Below are positions 49,635 through 63,536 of a stretch of 64,000 nucleotides of DNA, piece by piece (within the stretch, counting starts at the first letter, position 1; each line of letters begins with the position of its first letter). The notes under the pieces are model-generated. The model saw nothing but the letters and a program-made list of their open reading frames with translations. It had not been told where the DNA came from and did not search any database. Source of the stretch: Pseudomonas siliginis (GTDB lineage Bacteria; Pseudomonadota; Gammaproteobacteria; Pseudomonadales; Pseudomonadaceae); assembly GCF_019145195.1 (NCBI RefSeq), contig NZ_JAHSTW010000010.1:248001-312000 (forward strand). The letters are read 5' to 3'. The position numbers were made by a program, and so were the translations under genes.

Positions 49635-50486
49635 TTATTCGGCTGACTCTACGGCCGCGATCATTCGTACCACATCGACAGTTTCCGCCACATCGTGAAC
49701 CCGCAAGATCCGCGCACCCTTGACCGAAGCCAGCGCAGCAAGCGCCAGGCCGCCGTGCAGACGCTCGCCCACGGGACGGTTCAACGCGTGACCAATCATA
49801 CTCTTGCGCGAAACACCTACCAGCAATGGCCGCCCCAGCGCATGCAGGGCCTCCATGTGCTTGAACAAGCTTAGATTGTGCTGCAAGGTCTTGGCGAAGC
49901 CGAAGCCGGGATCAAGAATGATCCGCTCGGCGGGAATACCCGCCTGCGCGCACTGTTCCATGCGCTCGGCGAGAAACTCGCCGACCTCGCGGGTGACATC
50001 CTGATACTGCGGATTATCCTGCATATCGCCCGGCTCGCCGAGCATGTGCATGAGGCAGACCGGCAACCCTGTCGCCGCCGCCGCATCCAGCGCGCCATCG
50101 CGACGCAACGAACGCACATCATTGATCAGGCCGGCACCGAGCCGTGCGGTTTCGCGCATGACTGCCGGGGTGGAAGTATCGACCGAGATGATGACATCCA
50201 GCTCGCGATTGATCAGCTCGACAATCGGCGCGACGCGCTCGAGCTCCTCCAGGGGAGAAACCGCTCGCGCGCCTGGCCGGGTCGATTCGCCGCCGACATC
50301 AATCAGCGTCGCGCCAGCCAGCACCATGGCTTCGGCATGGCGCAGCGCCGCATCGAGCTGGCTGTAGCGGCCGCCGTCGGAAAAGGAATCAGGAGTGACA
50401 TTGAGAATGCCCATGACATGCGTCTGGGCCAAATCAAGAACCCGGTTGCCGCAAGGCAACCGGGTCAGGGACTGTACAGAAGTCAT
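49635..50486 (-). CDS. folP: Dihydropteroate synthase
   Basis: FolP joins dihydropterin pyrophosphate and p-aminobenzoate; it is the sulfonamide target. The protein has 283 residues, a TIM barrel with signatures GILNVTPDSFSDGG and DVGGESTRPGA, and the pterin loop ILDPGFGFAKT. It lies 8 bases after ftsH in the same transcript. Confidence 0.98.
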   Translation of the reverse strand: MTSVQSLTRLPCGNRVLDLAQTHVMGILNVTPDSFSDGGRYSQLDAALRHAEAMVLAGATLIDVGGESTRPGARAVSPLEELERVAPIVELINRELDVIISVDTSTPAVMRETARLGAGLINDVRSLRRDGALDAAAATGLPVCLMHMLGEPGDMQDNPQYQDVTREVGEFLAERMEQCAQAGIPAERIILDPGFGFAKTLQHNLSLFKHMEALHALGRPLLVGVSRKSMIGHALNRPVGERLHGGLALAALASVKGARILRVHDVAETVDVVRMIAAVESAE

Positions 50487-50494
50487 TTCAAGCC

Positions 50495-52411
50495 TTAAAC
50501 GTCAGCAGCCGGACCGCCAATCGGTTTCTCCGGACGCTCGTCCTGCACGACAGGCGGCGGAGGCGTACCGGTGCCACCCGACCAGTCGCGAGGTTCGCGA
50601 GGTGTGCGGCCGGCCATGATGTCGTCAATCTGCTCGGCATCGATGGTTTCGTACTTCATCAGCGCATCAGCCATGGCATCCAGTTTGTCACGGTTATCCG
50701 TGAGGATCTGCTTGGCGGTGCCGTAGCACTGATCGATGATGCTGCGCACTTCGGAGTCGATCAGCTTGGCTGTCTCACCGGAGAAGCTGGCAGCCTGACC
50801 ACCACCACCGCGACCGAGGAACACTTCGCCCTCTTCTTCGGCATACATCAGCGGACCGAGTTTTTCCGACAGGCCCCATTTCGTCACCATGTTCCGGGCA
50901 ATCTGACTTGCACGCATGATGTCGTTGGACGCACCGGTGGTTACACCATCGAAGCCCAGGGTCATTTCTTCAGCGATACGGCCACCGTACAACGAGCAGA
51001 TCTGGCTGATCAGCGCACGCTTGGACAGGCTGTAGCGGTCTTCTTCCGGCAGGAACATGGTCACACCCAGCGCACGACCGCGCGGGATGATCGACACCTT
51101 GTAGACCGGATCATGCTCAGGCACGACGCGACCAACGATGGCGTGGCCGGCTTCGTGGTAAGCAGTGTTCTGCTTTTCTTTCTCGGACATGACCATGGAT
51201 TTGCGCTCGGCGCCCATCATGATCTTGTCTTTCGCCAGTTCGAACTCTTTCATCTCGACGATGCGTTTGCCGCTACGTGCAGCGAACAACGACGCTTCGT
51301 TGACCAGGTTGGCCAAGTCAGCACCGGAGAAGCCCGGAGTACCTCGTGCGATCACTGCCGGAGCAACGTCGTCGCCCATTGGCACTTTGCGCATGTGCAC
51401 TTTCAGAATCTGCTCACGACCGCGAATGTCCGGCAAGCCAACCACTACCTGACGATCGAAACGGCCCGGACGCAGCAGCGCAGGGTCGAGTACGTCCGGA
51501 CGGTTGGTCGCAGCAATAACAATGATGCCGTCATTCATTTCAAAGCCGTCCATCTCCACCAGCAACTGGTTGAGAGTCTGCTCACGCTCGTCGTGGCCGC
51601 CACCCATGCCGGCGCCACGATGGCGACCTACGGCATCGATTTCGTCGATGAAGATGATGCAAGGGGCGTGCTTCTTGGCCTGCTCGAACATGTCACGGAC
51701 GCGGCTCGCGCCGACACCCACGAACATTTCAACGAAGTCAGAACCGGAAATGGTGAAGAACGGCACTTTCGCTTCGCCGGCAATCGCCTTGGCCAGCAAG
51801 GTTTTACCGGTACCCGGCGGGCCGACCATCAGCACGCCGCGCGGGATACGACCGCCCAGACGCTGGAACTTGCCCGGATCACGCAGGAACTCGACCAGCT
51901 CGCCGACTTCTTCCTTGGCTTCGTCGCAACCGGCAACGTCAGCCAAAGTGGTTTTCACCTGATCTTCGGAGAGCAGGCGTGCCTTGCTCTTGCCGAAGCT
52001 CATCGGCCCGCCCTTGCCACCGGCGCCGCCCTGCATCTGGCGCATGAAGAACATGAACACCGCGATGATCACCAGGATCGGGAAGCTGGCCACCAGGAGC
52101 TGGGTCCAGATGCTTTGCTGTTCAGGCTGCTTGCCTTCAACCACAACGTGATTGTCGACCAGATCGCCGATCAGGCCATTGTCCTGAATTGCCGGACGAA
52201 TGGTCTTGAAGCTGTCGCCATCGGTGCGCTTGCCGGTAATCACATAGCCGTCAACAGCTACGCGCTCGACCTTGCCATCCTTGACCTGCTGGATGAAGTC
52301 GGAATAGTTGAGGGTCTGCGGCTCGTTAGGGCTGGAGAAGTTGTTCATCACCGTCACCAGGACTGCCGCGATGATCAACCACAGGATCAGATTCTTTGCC
52401 ATATCGTTCAA
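50495..52411 (-). CDS. ftsH: ATP-dependent zinc metalloprotease FtsH
   Basis: FtsH is a hexameric inner-membrane AAA+ protease that degrades misfolded membrane proteins and regulators such as LpxC and sigma-32. The protein has 638 residues. Two membrane helices are present (NLILWLIIAAVLVTVMNN and LLVASFPILVIIAVFMFFM). Walker A is GPPGTGKT (197-204), the second region of homology is present, and the zinc site is HEAGH (419-423). The TTG at 52411 is chosen because GAGGG is 7 bases upstream; an ATG at 52402 would remove only MND. It is downstream of rlmE. Confidence 0.97.
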   Translation of the reverse strand: MNDMAKNLILWLIIAAVLVTVMNNFSSPNEPQTLNYSDFIQQVKDGKVERVAVDGYVITGKRTDGDSFKTIRPAIQDNGLIGDLVDNHVVVEGKQPEQQSIWTQLLVASFPILVIIAVFMFFMRQMQGGAGGKGGPMSFGKSKARLLSEDQVKTTLADVAGCDEAKEEVGELVEFLRDPGKFQRLGGRIPRGVLMVGPPGTGKTLLAKAIAGEAKVPFFTISGSDFVEMFVGVGASRVRDMFEQAKKHAPCIIFIDEIDAVGRHRGAGMGGGHDEREQTLNQLLVEMDGFEMNDGIIVIAATNRPDVLDPALLRPGRFDRQVVVGLPDIRGREQILKVHMRKVPMGDDVAPAVIARGTPGFSGADLANLVNEASLFAARSGKRIVEMKEFELAKDKIMMGAERKSMVMSEKEKQNTAYHEAGHAIVGRVVPEHDPVYKVSIIPRGRALGVTMFLPEEDRYSLSKRALISQICSLYGGRIAEEMTLGFDGVTTGASNDIMRASQIARNMVTKWGLSEKLGPLMYAEEEGEVFLGRGGGGQAASFSGETAKLIDSEVRSIIDQCYGTAKQILTDNRDKLDAMADALMKYETIDAEQIDDIMAGRTPREPRDWSGGTGTPPPPVVQDERPEKPIGGPAADV

Positions 52412-52604
52412 TTAACTACCCTCTGAAGCAAGCTCCGCTACTGGCGCGCGCTTCGCATGATATTCACCGGCCTAACTTACTACATTACCTACAACTCTGG
52501 CAGGCGCCGTCTGTAACCCTTTGTGAAACACTTTCTACACAATATTCGCTTATGCCTGCAGAGCGAAATATGAAAAACCTATCGCCCTGCCGAAAAACCT
52601 CGTT

Positions 52605-53234
52605 TTACGCATCACCGCCGCGATAACCCCAGGCCAGCATGTACTGCTCACGGGAGCTGCCACGGGAAGAGTCTGGCTTGATCATCTGGATCTTGTCGAA
52701 TTTCTTCCGAGCGTCCTTCAGATAAACGTCGAAACCTTCGCCCTGAAAAATCTTGATGACGAAATTGCCACCGGGCTTGAGGATCCGTTCCGCCAGGTCC
52801 AGCGCCAGCTCACAGAGGAACATGGCCTTGGGCATGTCCACTTCGGGCGTACCACTCATATTGGGGGCCATATCGGAAATCACAAGGTCCACCTGCGAAT
52901 TACCCACGGCCTGCAGGATTTCAGCGAGCACCGAATCCTCCGTGAAGTCGCCCTGGATGAAATGCACGTCCGGAATGCTGTCCATTTCCAGGATGTCCGA
53001 AGCGATCAGACGACCCTGACCGCCGATCAGCCGACTGGTGACCTGGGACCAGCCACCCGGCGCCGCGCCGAGGTCGACCACGCTCATGCCCGGACGGATG
53101 AGTTTGTATTTTTCCTGGATCTCCAGAAGCTTGTAACTTGCACGCGAGCGGTAGCCATCCTTCTGCGCCTGCTTCACATAAGGATCGTTGACATGTCTTT
53201 TCAGCCAACCAAGGCTTGTCTTGGAACGCGCCAT
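52605..53234 (-). CDS. rlmE: 23S rRNA 2'-O-ribose (Um2552) methyltransferase RlmE
   Basis: RlmE (FtsJ/RrmJ) methylates U2552 in the ribosomal A-loop with S-adenosylmethionine. The protein has 209 residues. The SAM-binding segment is VVDLGAAPGGWSQV and the catalytic K-D-K set is visible in RSRASYKLLE, DLVISDMAPNMSG and NFVIKIFQGEGF. A 193-base gap to ftsH may hold a promoter. It diverges from yhbY over a perfect palindrome. Confidence 0.97.
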   Translation of the reverse strand: MARSKTSLGWLKRHVNDPYVKQAQKDGYRSRASYKLLEIQEKYKLIRPGMSVVDLGAAPGGWSQVTSRLIGGQGRLIASDILEMDSIPDVHFIQGDFTEDSVLAEILQAVGNSQVDLVISDMAPNMSGTPEVDMPKAMFLCELALDLAERILKPGGNFVIKIFQGEGFDVYLKDARKKFDKIQMIKPDSSRGSSREQYMLAWGYRGGDA

Positions 53235-53289
53235 TGGGCACCTCGATGATTAGGGTCGTGATTAGTTGGGCGGATCCACGAACCCTCGG

Positions 53290-53310
53290 GTAAAATGGCC
53301 GCCATTTTAC
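53290..53310. promoter_or_regulatory. Perfect palindrome between rlmE and yhbY
   Basis: Arms GTAAAATGGC and GCCATTTTAC are perfect around one central C, in the 101-base divergent gap. It could be an operator acting on both genes, or a hairpin in the yhbY leader (it ends 25 bases before the yhbY ATG). Confidence 0.5.
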
Positions 53311-53335
53311 AGAATCCAGACGAAAGGGTCAGATT

Positions 53336-53644
53336 ATGCCGCTCACTCCAGAGCAGAAGAAACAGTACAAATCCATCGGCCACCACCTCAAACCAGTGTT
53401 GACGGTAGCGGACAACGGTTTGACTGAAGGTGTTCTAGCCGAACTTGAACGCGCCTTGGCCGATCACGAGCTGATCAAGATCAAGCTCAATATCCTCGAT
53501 CGCGAGTCGCGCCTGGCGCACATCGCCGAACTGTGCAAGGTCGGCAAAGCGGACCTGGTTCAGGTCATCGGCAAGATGGCTCTGGTCTACCGCAAGAACT
53601 TCAGCGCCAACAAGCAGCTGTCGAACGTTCATCGCTTCAAGTGA
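53336..53644 (+). CDS. yhbY: Ribosome assembly RNA-binding protein YhbY
   Basis: This is a 102-residue CRM-domain protein that associates with pre-50S particles. The family pattern is clear: LTPEQKKQYKSIGHHLKPVLTVADNGLTEGVLAELERALADHELIKIKL, ending GKMALVYRKNFSANKQLSNVHRFK. It is a single-gene unit converging with the DUF4149 gene, and the only plus-strand gene of this core block. Confidence 0.95.
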   Translation: MPLTPEQKKQYKSIGHHLKPVLTVADNGLTEGVLAELERALADHELIKIKLNILDRESRLAHIAELCKVGKADLVQVIGKMALVYRKNFSANKQLSNVHRFK

Positions 53645-53653
53645 TGCGCAGGG

Positions 53654-54058
53654 TCAAGGGTGTGCTTCGCGCACCCTGCCACTCCATCCCGGCACCGGCT
53701 GCATGACCAGCACCAGCCCGGAAAATCCCAGCACCAGATAACTGAATACCTGCCAGCGCTGCGCATCCGGCCAGCCGACACGCACAGCGACATACATCGC
53801 GCACGCGTACAACGCCATCAACAGCACCTGCCCGCGAAAATCCCGCCATAGACTGGCAAGGCCCTCGGCCTGTACCAGCACCAAAGCCTGAAAGATCACG
53901 CACAGAGCGGCGAATCCCACCACCAGCACTTCGAAAGCACTGGCCACTTCGTTGATCAACAGCGGCGCCAGACCGATCCGACCCAGCGCCGGCTGCAAAC
54001 CGATATGAATCAACCATAGGCCACCAACCCAAAGCATCTGGGTCAGTTGCCAAAGCAT
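53654..54058 (-). CDS. DUF4149-like membrane protein
   Basis: This 134-residue integral membrane protein has about four helices (LTQMLWVGGLWLIHIGLQPAL, VASAFEVLVVGFAALCVIFQALVLV, QVLLMALYACAMYVAVRVGW, VFSYLVLGFSGLVLVMQ). The N-terminal WVGGLW-type segment resembles DUF4149 proteins; the function is unknown. The ATG at 54058 is the natural start, but a GC hairpin lies directly in front of it and no Shine-Dalgarno sequence is seen. It follows greA by 28 bases. Confidence 0.75.
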   Translation of the reverse strand: MLWQLTQMLWVGGLWLIHIGLQPALGRIGLAPLLINEVASAFEVLVVGFAALCVIFQALVLVQAEGLASLWRDFRGQVLLMALYACAMYVAVRVGWPDAQRWQVFSYLVLGFSGLVLVMQPVPGWSGRVREAHP

Positions 54059-54081
54059 GGCGCCCGCATGCAGCGGGCGCC
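54059..54081 (-). other. GC-rich hairpin in front of the DUF4149 start codon
   Basis: Arms GGCGCCCGC and GCGGGCGCC flank TGCAT. It abuts the ATG at 54058. It could be a greA terminator without a T-run, or a translational block on the downstream gene. Confidence 0.55.
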
Positions 54082-54086
54082 TTATT

Positions 54087-54565
54087 TCAGATGTGACGAA
54101 CTTCGACAATCTCGTACTCGATCACGCCGCTTGGCGTTTTGACGGCGACGACGTCACCCTCTTCCTTGCCAATCAAGGCGCGGGCCAGCGGCGAACCGAC
54201 GGAGATCTTGCCGAGTTTGAAGTCAGCCTCATCCTCACCCACGATGTGGTAAGTGACGCTTTCATCAGTCTCGACGTTGGCGATCTCGACGGTGGTACCG
54301 AAAATCACTTTGCCGGTATGAGGAATGGTCGTGACATCGATGATGACCTGATTCTGAATCCGGCCCTCGATATCACGAATACGCGCTTCAACCATGCCTT
54401 GCTGTTCGCGGGCAGCATGGTATTCAGCGTTTTCCTTCAAGTCACCCAACTCGCGGGCCGTACCGATGTCCTGGCTGAGCTTCGGACGGACGACCTTGGT
54501 CAGGTGAGCATGCTCCTCTTCCAGGGCGCGAGCGCCCTGAACAGTCATTGGGTACTTGGTTATGC

Positions 54566-54569
<4 letters not shown>
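54087..54569 (-). CDS. greA: Transcription elongation factor GreA
   Basis: GreA rescues backtracked RNA polymerase by stimulating transcript cleavage. The protein has 160 residues. The N-terminal coiled coil (ALEEEHAHLTKVVRPKLSQDI, ARELGDLKENAEYHAAREQQG) carries the acidic tip, and the C-terminal globular domain (VGSPLARALIGKEEGDVVAVKTPSG) binds polymerase. The ATG overlaps the carB stop by 4 bases (ATGA), so it is translated with carB. Confidence 0.96.
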
Positions 54570-57787
<3,218 letters not shown>

Positions 57788-57911
57788 GGTTTGTCACTCA
57801 AATCCGCAGGTCAGTCGGCAAGCCGTCTTGATCGATTTCTGAAGTCCCGAAGGGGCCGCCGGAACCGGGGCCGCCCTCGAGGGCTTCTCTCTACAGTCTC
57901 AAGACGAACGC

Positions 57912-59048
57912 TTAGCGTCGCTTGGCCATCTCGTTGATGAAGCGGTCGAACAGTGGCGCGACATCGTTCGGGCCCGGGCTCGCTTCAGGGTGACCCTGGA
58001 AGCTGAACGCGCTCTTGTCGGTGCGCTCGATGCCTTGCAGGGTGCCGTCGAACAGCGATTTGTGGATCGCGCGCACGTTGGCTGGCAGGGTGGCTTCGTC
58101 TACTGCAAAACCGTGGTTCTGGCTGGTGATCATCACCACGCCTGTGTCCAGATCCTGCACCGGGTGGTTGGCACCGTGGTGGCCGTGGCCCATTTTCAGG
58201 GTCTTGGCGCCGGAGGCCAGAGCCAGCAACTGGTGGCCGAGGCAGATGCCGAATACCGGAGTCTCGGTTTCCAGCACTTCCTTGATCGCCTGGATCGCGT
58301 AGTCGCATGGCTCCGGATCACCAGGGCCGTTGGACAGGAACACGCCGTCCGGCTTCAGCGCCAGCACATCGGCGGCTGGAGTCTGCGCAGGCACTACGGT
58401 AACGCGGCAGCCGCGCTCGACCAGCATGCGCAGGATGTTGACCTTGACGCCGTAGTCGTAGGCGACCACGTGATATGGCAGCTCGGAAGCTTCGATGGTC
58501 GCGTGGCTGTCGGTTTTCAGATCCCAGACAGTCGAGCGCCATTCGTATTGGGTCTTGGTGCTGACGACTTTCGCCAGGTCCATGCCCTTCAGGCCCGGGA
58601 AGCCTTGCGCAGCGGCGATGGCCGCTTCTTCGGAGATGTTGTCGCCGGCCATGATGCAGCCGTTCTGAGCGCCTTTTTCACGCAGGATGCGGGTCAGGCG
58701 ACGGGTGTCGATACCGGCGATTGCCACCACGTTGTTGGCTTTCAGGTAATCGGACAGGGACATCGTGTTACGCCAGTTGCTCGCTACCAGCGGCAGGTCA
58801 CGGATGACCAGGCCAGCGGACCAGACGCGGTCGGACTCGGCATCTTCCGGCGTGGTGCCGGTGTTGCCGATGTGCGGGTAAGTCAGGGTAACGATCTGCT
58901 GGGCGTAGGAAGGATCGGTAAGGATTTCCTGATAGCCGGTCATTGCGGTGTTGAACACCACCTCACCAACGGTCTGACCGTCGGCTCCAATGGCTTCGCC
59001 GCGAAAAATGCTGCCATCAGCAAGGGCGAGTATGGCTGGCTTAGTCAA
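57912..59048 (-). CDS. carA: Carbamoyl-phosphate synthase small subunit
   Basis: CarA hydrolyses glutamine and channels ammonia to CarB. The protein has 378 residues. The N-terminal small-subunit domain (MTKPAILALADGSIFRG) is followed by a class I glutamine amidotransferase domain with nucleophile C269 (FGICLGHQLLAL) and the His-Glu pair in GHPEASPG. The TTG at 59048 is chosen because GGGAGG lies 5 bases upstream and the length matches other Pseudomonas; an ATG at 59072 is in frame but lacks a site. An attenuator-like hairpin precedes it. Confidence 0.97.
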   Translation of the reverse strand: MTKPAILALADGSIFRGEAIGADGQTVGEVVFNTAMTGYQEILTDPSYAQQIVTLTYPHIGNTGTTPEDAESDRVWSAGLVIRDLPLVASNWRNTMSLSDYLKANNVVAIAGIDTRRLTRILREKGAQNGCIMAGDNISEEAAIAAAQGFPGLKGMDLAKVVSTKTQYEWRSTVWDLKTDSHATIEASELPYHVVAYDYGVKVNILRMLVERGCRVTVVPAQTPAADVLALKPDGVFLSNGPGDPEPCDYAIQAIKEVLETETPVFGICLGHQLLALASGAKTLKMGHGHHGANHPVQDLDTGVVMITSQNHGFAVDEATLPANVRAIHKSLFDGTLQGIERTDKSAFSFQGHPEASPGPNDVAPLFDRFINEMAKRR

Positions 59049-59093
59049 GAAGACCTCCCGTAAATAACGCATGAAAGGGCAATCGCAGGTTGT

Positions 59094-59132
59094 AAAAAAG
59101 CGGAGTGACGTATGGACACGTCACCCCGCTTC
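59094..59132 (-). terminator. Terminator-like hairpin in the carA leader (possible attenuator)
   Basis: On the minus strand, AAGCGGGGTGACGT and ACGTCACTCCGCTT form a 13- to 14-base stem with one mismatch, followed by TTTTTT. It lies 45 bases upstream of the carA start and well downstream of the dapB terminator, so it probably acts on transcripts that begin in the gap. Confidence 0.65.
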
Positions 59133-59154
59133 TTCACTGAAATTATTCTGCGCG

Positions 59155-59188
59155 CTTTTAGTGGACACACTAAAGCTGTAGCTTACAG
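59155..59188 (-). promoter_or_regulatory. Two adjacent palindromes upstream of carA
   Basis: TTTAGTG-TGTC-CACTAAA (about 59156-59174) is followed directly by CTGTA-GCT-TACAG (59176-59188). They lie between the dapB terminator and the carA leader hairpin, where a carA promoter is expected, and may be operators. I could not match them to an ArgR box. Confidence 0.45.
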
Positions 59189-59260
59189 AAAAGGGCGTTT
59201 TTGGTCCACCGCTAAAGAGCCTTAAAGGCCGGAGAATGCGACAGGTCGTCGCCAAGCGGT

Positions 59261-59293
59261 AAAAACCGGCGCAAAACGGGACGTTTGCGCCGG
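59261..59293 (-). terminator. Intrinsic terminator after dapB
   Basis: CCGGCGCAAAC-GTCCC-GTTTTGCGCCGG on the minus strand is followed by TTTTT. It lies 13 bases past the dapB stop and separates dnaK-dnaJ-dapB from carAB. Confidence 0.9.
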
Positions 59294-59306
59294 ATTCAGC
59301 AACGAC

Positions 59307-60110
59307 TCAACGCAGGTCGAGCACGTCTTGCATGTCGTACAGGCCCGGCTCGCGACCGTCCAGCCACAGCGCCGCACGCACCGCGCCCTTGGCGAAGGTC
59401 ATGCGGCTCGATGCCTTGTGGGTGATCTCGACGCGCTCGCCATCGGCAGCGAACAGCACGGTGTGATCACCGACGATATCGCCAGCACGCACGGTGGCGA
59501 AACCAATGGTTTCACGCTCACGCGCACCGGTCTGGCCTTCCCGACCGTAGACCGCGACCTTCTTCAGATCACGCCCCAGCGCATCGGCAATCACTTCACC
59601 CATGCGCACAGCCGTACCGGACGGAGCATCGACCTTGTGCCGGTGATGGGCTTCCATGATCTCGATATCGACATCGTCGCCCAGCACGCGCGCAGCGGTG
59701 TCGAGCAACTTCAGGCACAGGTTGACGCCGACGCTGAAGTTGGCGGCGAAGACGATCGGAATGTCCTTGCCCGCCTCGGCCAGCAATTGCTTCTCTTCAA
59801 CACTGAAACCGGTGGTGCCGATGATCATTGCTTTGCCGTGTTTGCGGCAGAACGCGAGATTCTTCAGGGTCACGGTCGGGTGAGTGAAGTCGATCAACAC
59901 ATCGAACTCTTCAACCACACGATCCAGATCACCGGACAGCGGCACGCCGATACGGCCCAGCGCTGCCAGCTCACCGGCATCCGCGCCGACCAGCGTGCTG
60001 TCGGGACGATCGACCGCCGCCGTCAGACCGGCGCCCGGCGTCTGCTGCACCGCTTCAATCAGGGTCTTGCCCATGCGCCCGGCGGCGCCCATCACTGCAA
60101 TACGTCGCAT
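59307..60110 (-). CDS. dapB: 4-hydroxy-tetrahydrodipicolinate reductase
   Basis: DapB reduces hydroxy-tetrahydrodipicolinate in the lysine/diaminopimelate pathway. The protein has 267 residues. The nucleotide-binding motif is AVMGAAGRMGKTL, and the substrate-binding signature is EIMEAHHRHKVDAPSGTA. AAGGAG lies before the ATG at 60110. It follows dnaJ by 9 bases, so it can be transcribed with the chaperone genes. Confidence 0.97.
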   Translation of the reverse strand: MRRIAVMGAAGRMGKTLIEAVQQTPGAGLTAAVDRPDSTLVGADAGELAALGRIGVPLSGDLDRVVEEFDVLIDFTHPTVTLKNLAFCRKHGKAMIIGTTGFSVEEKQLLAEAGKDIPIVFAANFSVGVNLCLKLLDTAARVLGDDVDIEIMEAHHRHKVDAPSGTAVRMGEVIADALGRDLKKVAVYGREGQTGARERETIGFATVRAGDIVGDHTVLFAADGERVEITHKASSRMTFAKGAVRAALWLDGREPGLYDMQDVLDLR

Positions 60111-60119
60111 GCCGACTCC

Positions 60120-61244
60120 TTACAAATCGCCGAAGAAACGCTTTACACCGTCAAACCAACCGGTGGTTTTCGGCGAGTGGCTGTTGTCGTCGGCCAGGGA
60201 GCTGCGGAATTCTTCCAGCAATTCACGCTGACGACGGTTGAGGTTGACCGGCGTTTCCACAGCGACACGGCACATCAGGTCGCCGGCACCGCCGCCGCGC
60301 ACCGGCGCAACGCCTTTGCCGCGTACGCGGAATTGCTTGCCGGTCTGCGTGCCTTCGGGGATTTTCAGTTTGACGCGACCGTCGAGGGTCGGAATTTCCA
60401 GCTCGCCGCCCAGTGCAGCGTCGACGAAGCTGATCGGCACTTCGCAGAACAGATGCTTGCCGTCACGTTGGAAGATGTCGTGTTCGCGCACATTGATCAC
60501 AACGTACAGGTCGCCAGTCGGCCCGCCCTGGGTACCCGCCTCGCCTTCGCCGGACAGACGAATACGGTCGCCAGTATCAACACCGGCAGGCACTTTGACC
60601 GACAGGGTTTTGTATTCTTCGACACGACCGTCGCCGTGGCAGGAGTCGCACGGATCGGAAATGATCTTGCCCTGGCCATGGCAGCGCGGGCAGGTCTGCT
60701 GCACCGAGAAGAAGCCCTGCTGCATGCGCACCTGGCCGATGCCACCGCAAGTCGGGCACGTCGTCGGCGAGGAGCCCTTCTTGGCGCCGGAACCATCGCA
60801 CGGCTTGCAGTTGACCAGTGTCGGAACGCGGATATTCACCGACGTGCCGCGCACCGCTTCTTCCAGATTCAGCTCCAGGGTGTAGCGCAGATCGCTGCCA
60901 CGCTGAGCGCCGCCACGGGCACCGCCGCGACCGCCACCGAAGAAATCACTGAAAACATCGCCGAAGATGTCCGAAAAGTTCTGGCCACCGAAACCGGCAC
61001 CGCCGCCGCCCATGCTCGGATCAACGCCGGCATGACCGTACTGATCGTATGCCGCGCGTTTGCTGGCGTCGGACAACACTTCATAGGCCTCGTTGGCCTC
61101 TTTGAATGCTTCTTCGGAAGCTTTGTCGCCGGGATTACGGTCGGGGTGGTGCTTCATGGCCAGACGGCGATAGGCCTTCTTCAGGTCCGCTTCGCTCGTG
61201 CCCCGCTCGACACCCAATACTTCGTAATAGTCACGCTTTGCCAT
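60120..61244 (-). CDS. dnaJ: Chaperone protein DnaJ (Hsp40)
   Basis: DnaJ delivers unfolded clients to DnaK and stimulates its ATPase. The protein has 374 residues. The J domain is at 1-70 with the HPD motif (KHHPDRNPGD). A Gly-rich linker follows, then four zinc-finger repeats (CKPCDGSG, CPTCGGIG, CPRCHGQG, CDSCHGDG), and the C-terminal client-binding domains. It lies 297 bases after dnaK; the gap holds a hairpin at 61467. Confidence 0.98.
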   Translation of the reverse strand: MAKRDYYEVLGVERGTSEADLKKAYRRLAMKHHPDRNPGDKASEEAFKEANEAYEVLSDASKRAAYDQYGHAGVDPSMGGGGAGFGGQNFSDIFGDVFSDFFGGGRGGARGGAQRGSDLRYTLELNLEEAVRGTSVNIRVPTLVNCKPCDGSGAKKGSSPTTCPTCGGIGQVRMQQGFFSVQQTCPRCHGQGKIISDPCDSCHGDGRVEEYKTLSVKVPAGVDTGDRIRLSGEGEAGTQGGPTGDLYVVINVREHDIFQRDGKHLFCEVPISFVDAALGGELEIPTLDGRVKLKIPEGTQTGKQFRVRGKGVAPVRGGGAGDLMCRVAVETPVNLNRRQRELLEEFRSSLADDNSHSPKTTGWFDGVKRFFGDL

Positions 61245-61466
61245 AAGTTCTTTGCACTCTTAAGGACGTTCGGCAAACCCCTCCTGAGCCTCGCCAAACT
61301 CGTTGAGCCCCCATTAAGGCCCGGACCCAACTCACGTCAATTCAACGATCCTGGTCTTGATTGATGCGGTATCTGCGGCGCGAAAAGCAGGAGCATTCCC
61401 GGCCATACCGCCAGCATCCGAACGGTGTCGCATGCTGTAAAAATTCGCGTATTCCAGATACGCCAA

Positions 61467-61487
61467 CGCGGGAGGCAAGCTCCCGCG
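61467..61487 (-). other. Hairpin between dnaK and dnaJ
   Basis: CGCGGGAG-CTTGC-CTCCCGCG on the minus strand has no T-run after it. It may be a transcript-stability or processing hairpin that lowers dnaJ relative to dnaK. The remaining gap (61245-61541) shows no gene. Confidence 0.5.
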
Positions 61488-61541
61488 CGGCGACATCCTA
61501 CCAGTCACCGCCGCAAGGCAGTCAACCGGGCGACCAACAAC

Positions 61542-63458
<1,917 letters not shown>

Positions 63459-63536
63459 GTTCACTCTCCCGAAACTTTGGATTTTGTTGCCGCAGCAGTG
63501 GTGGCTGACTGCGGTAGCACTTAAACGCTTGACTTC

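Noticed and set aside
59328..61364. Plus-strand open frame of 678 codons opposite dapB-dnaJ
   Set aside because: It spans two unrelated certain genes on the other strand and shows no domain pattern.
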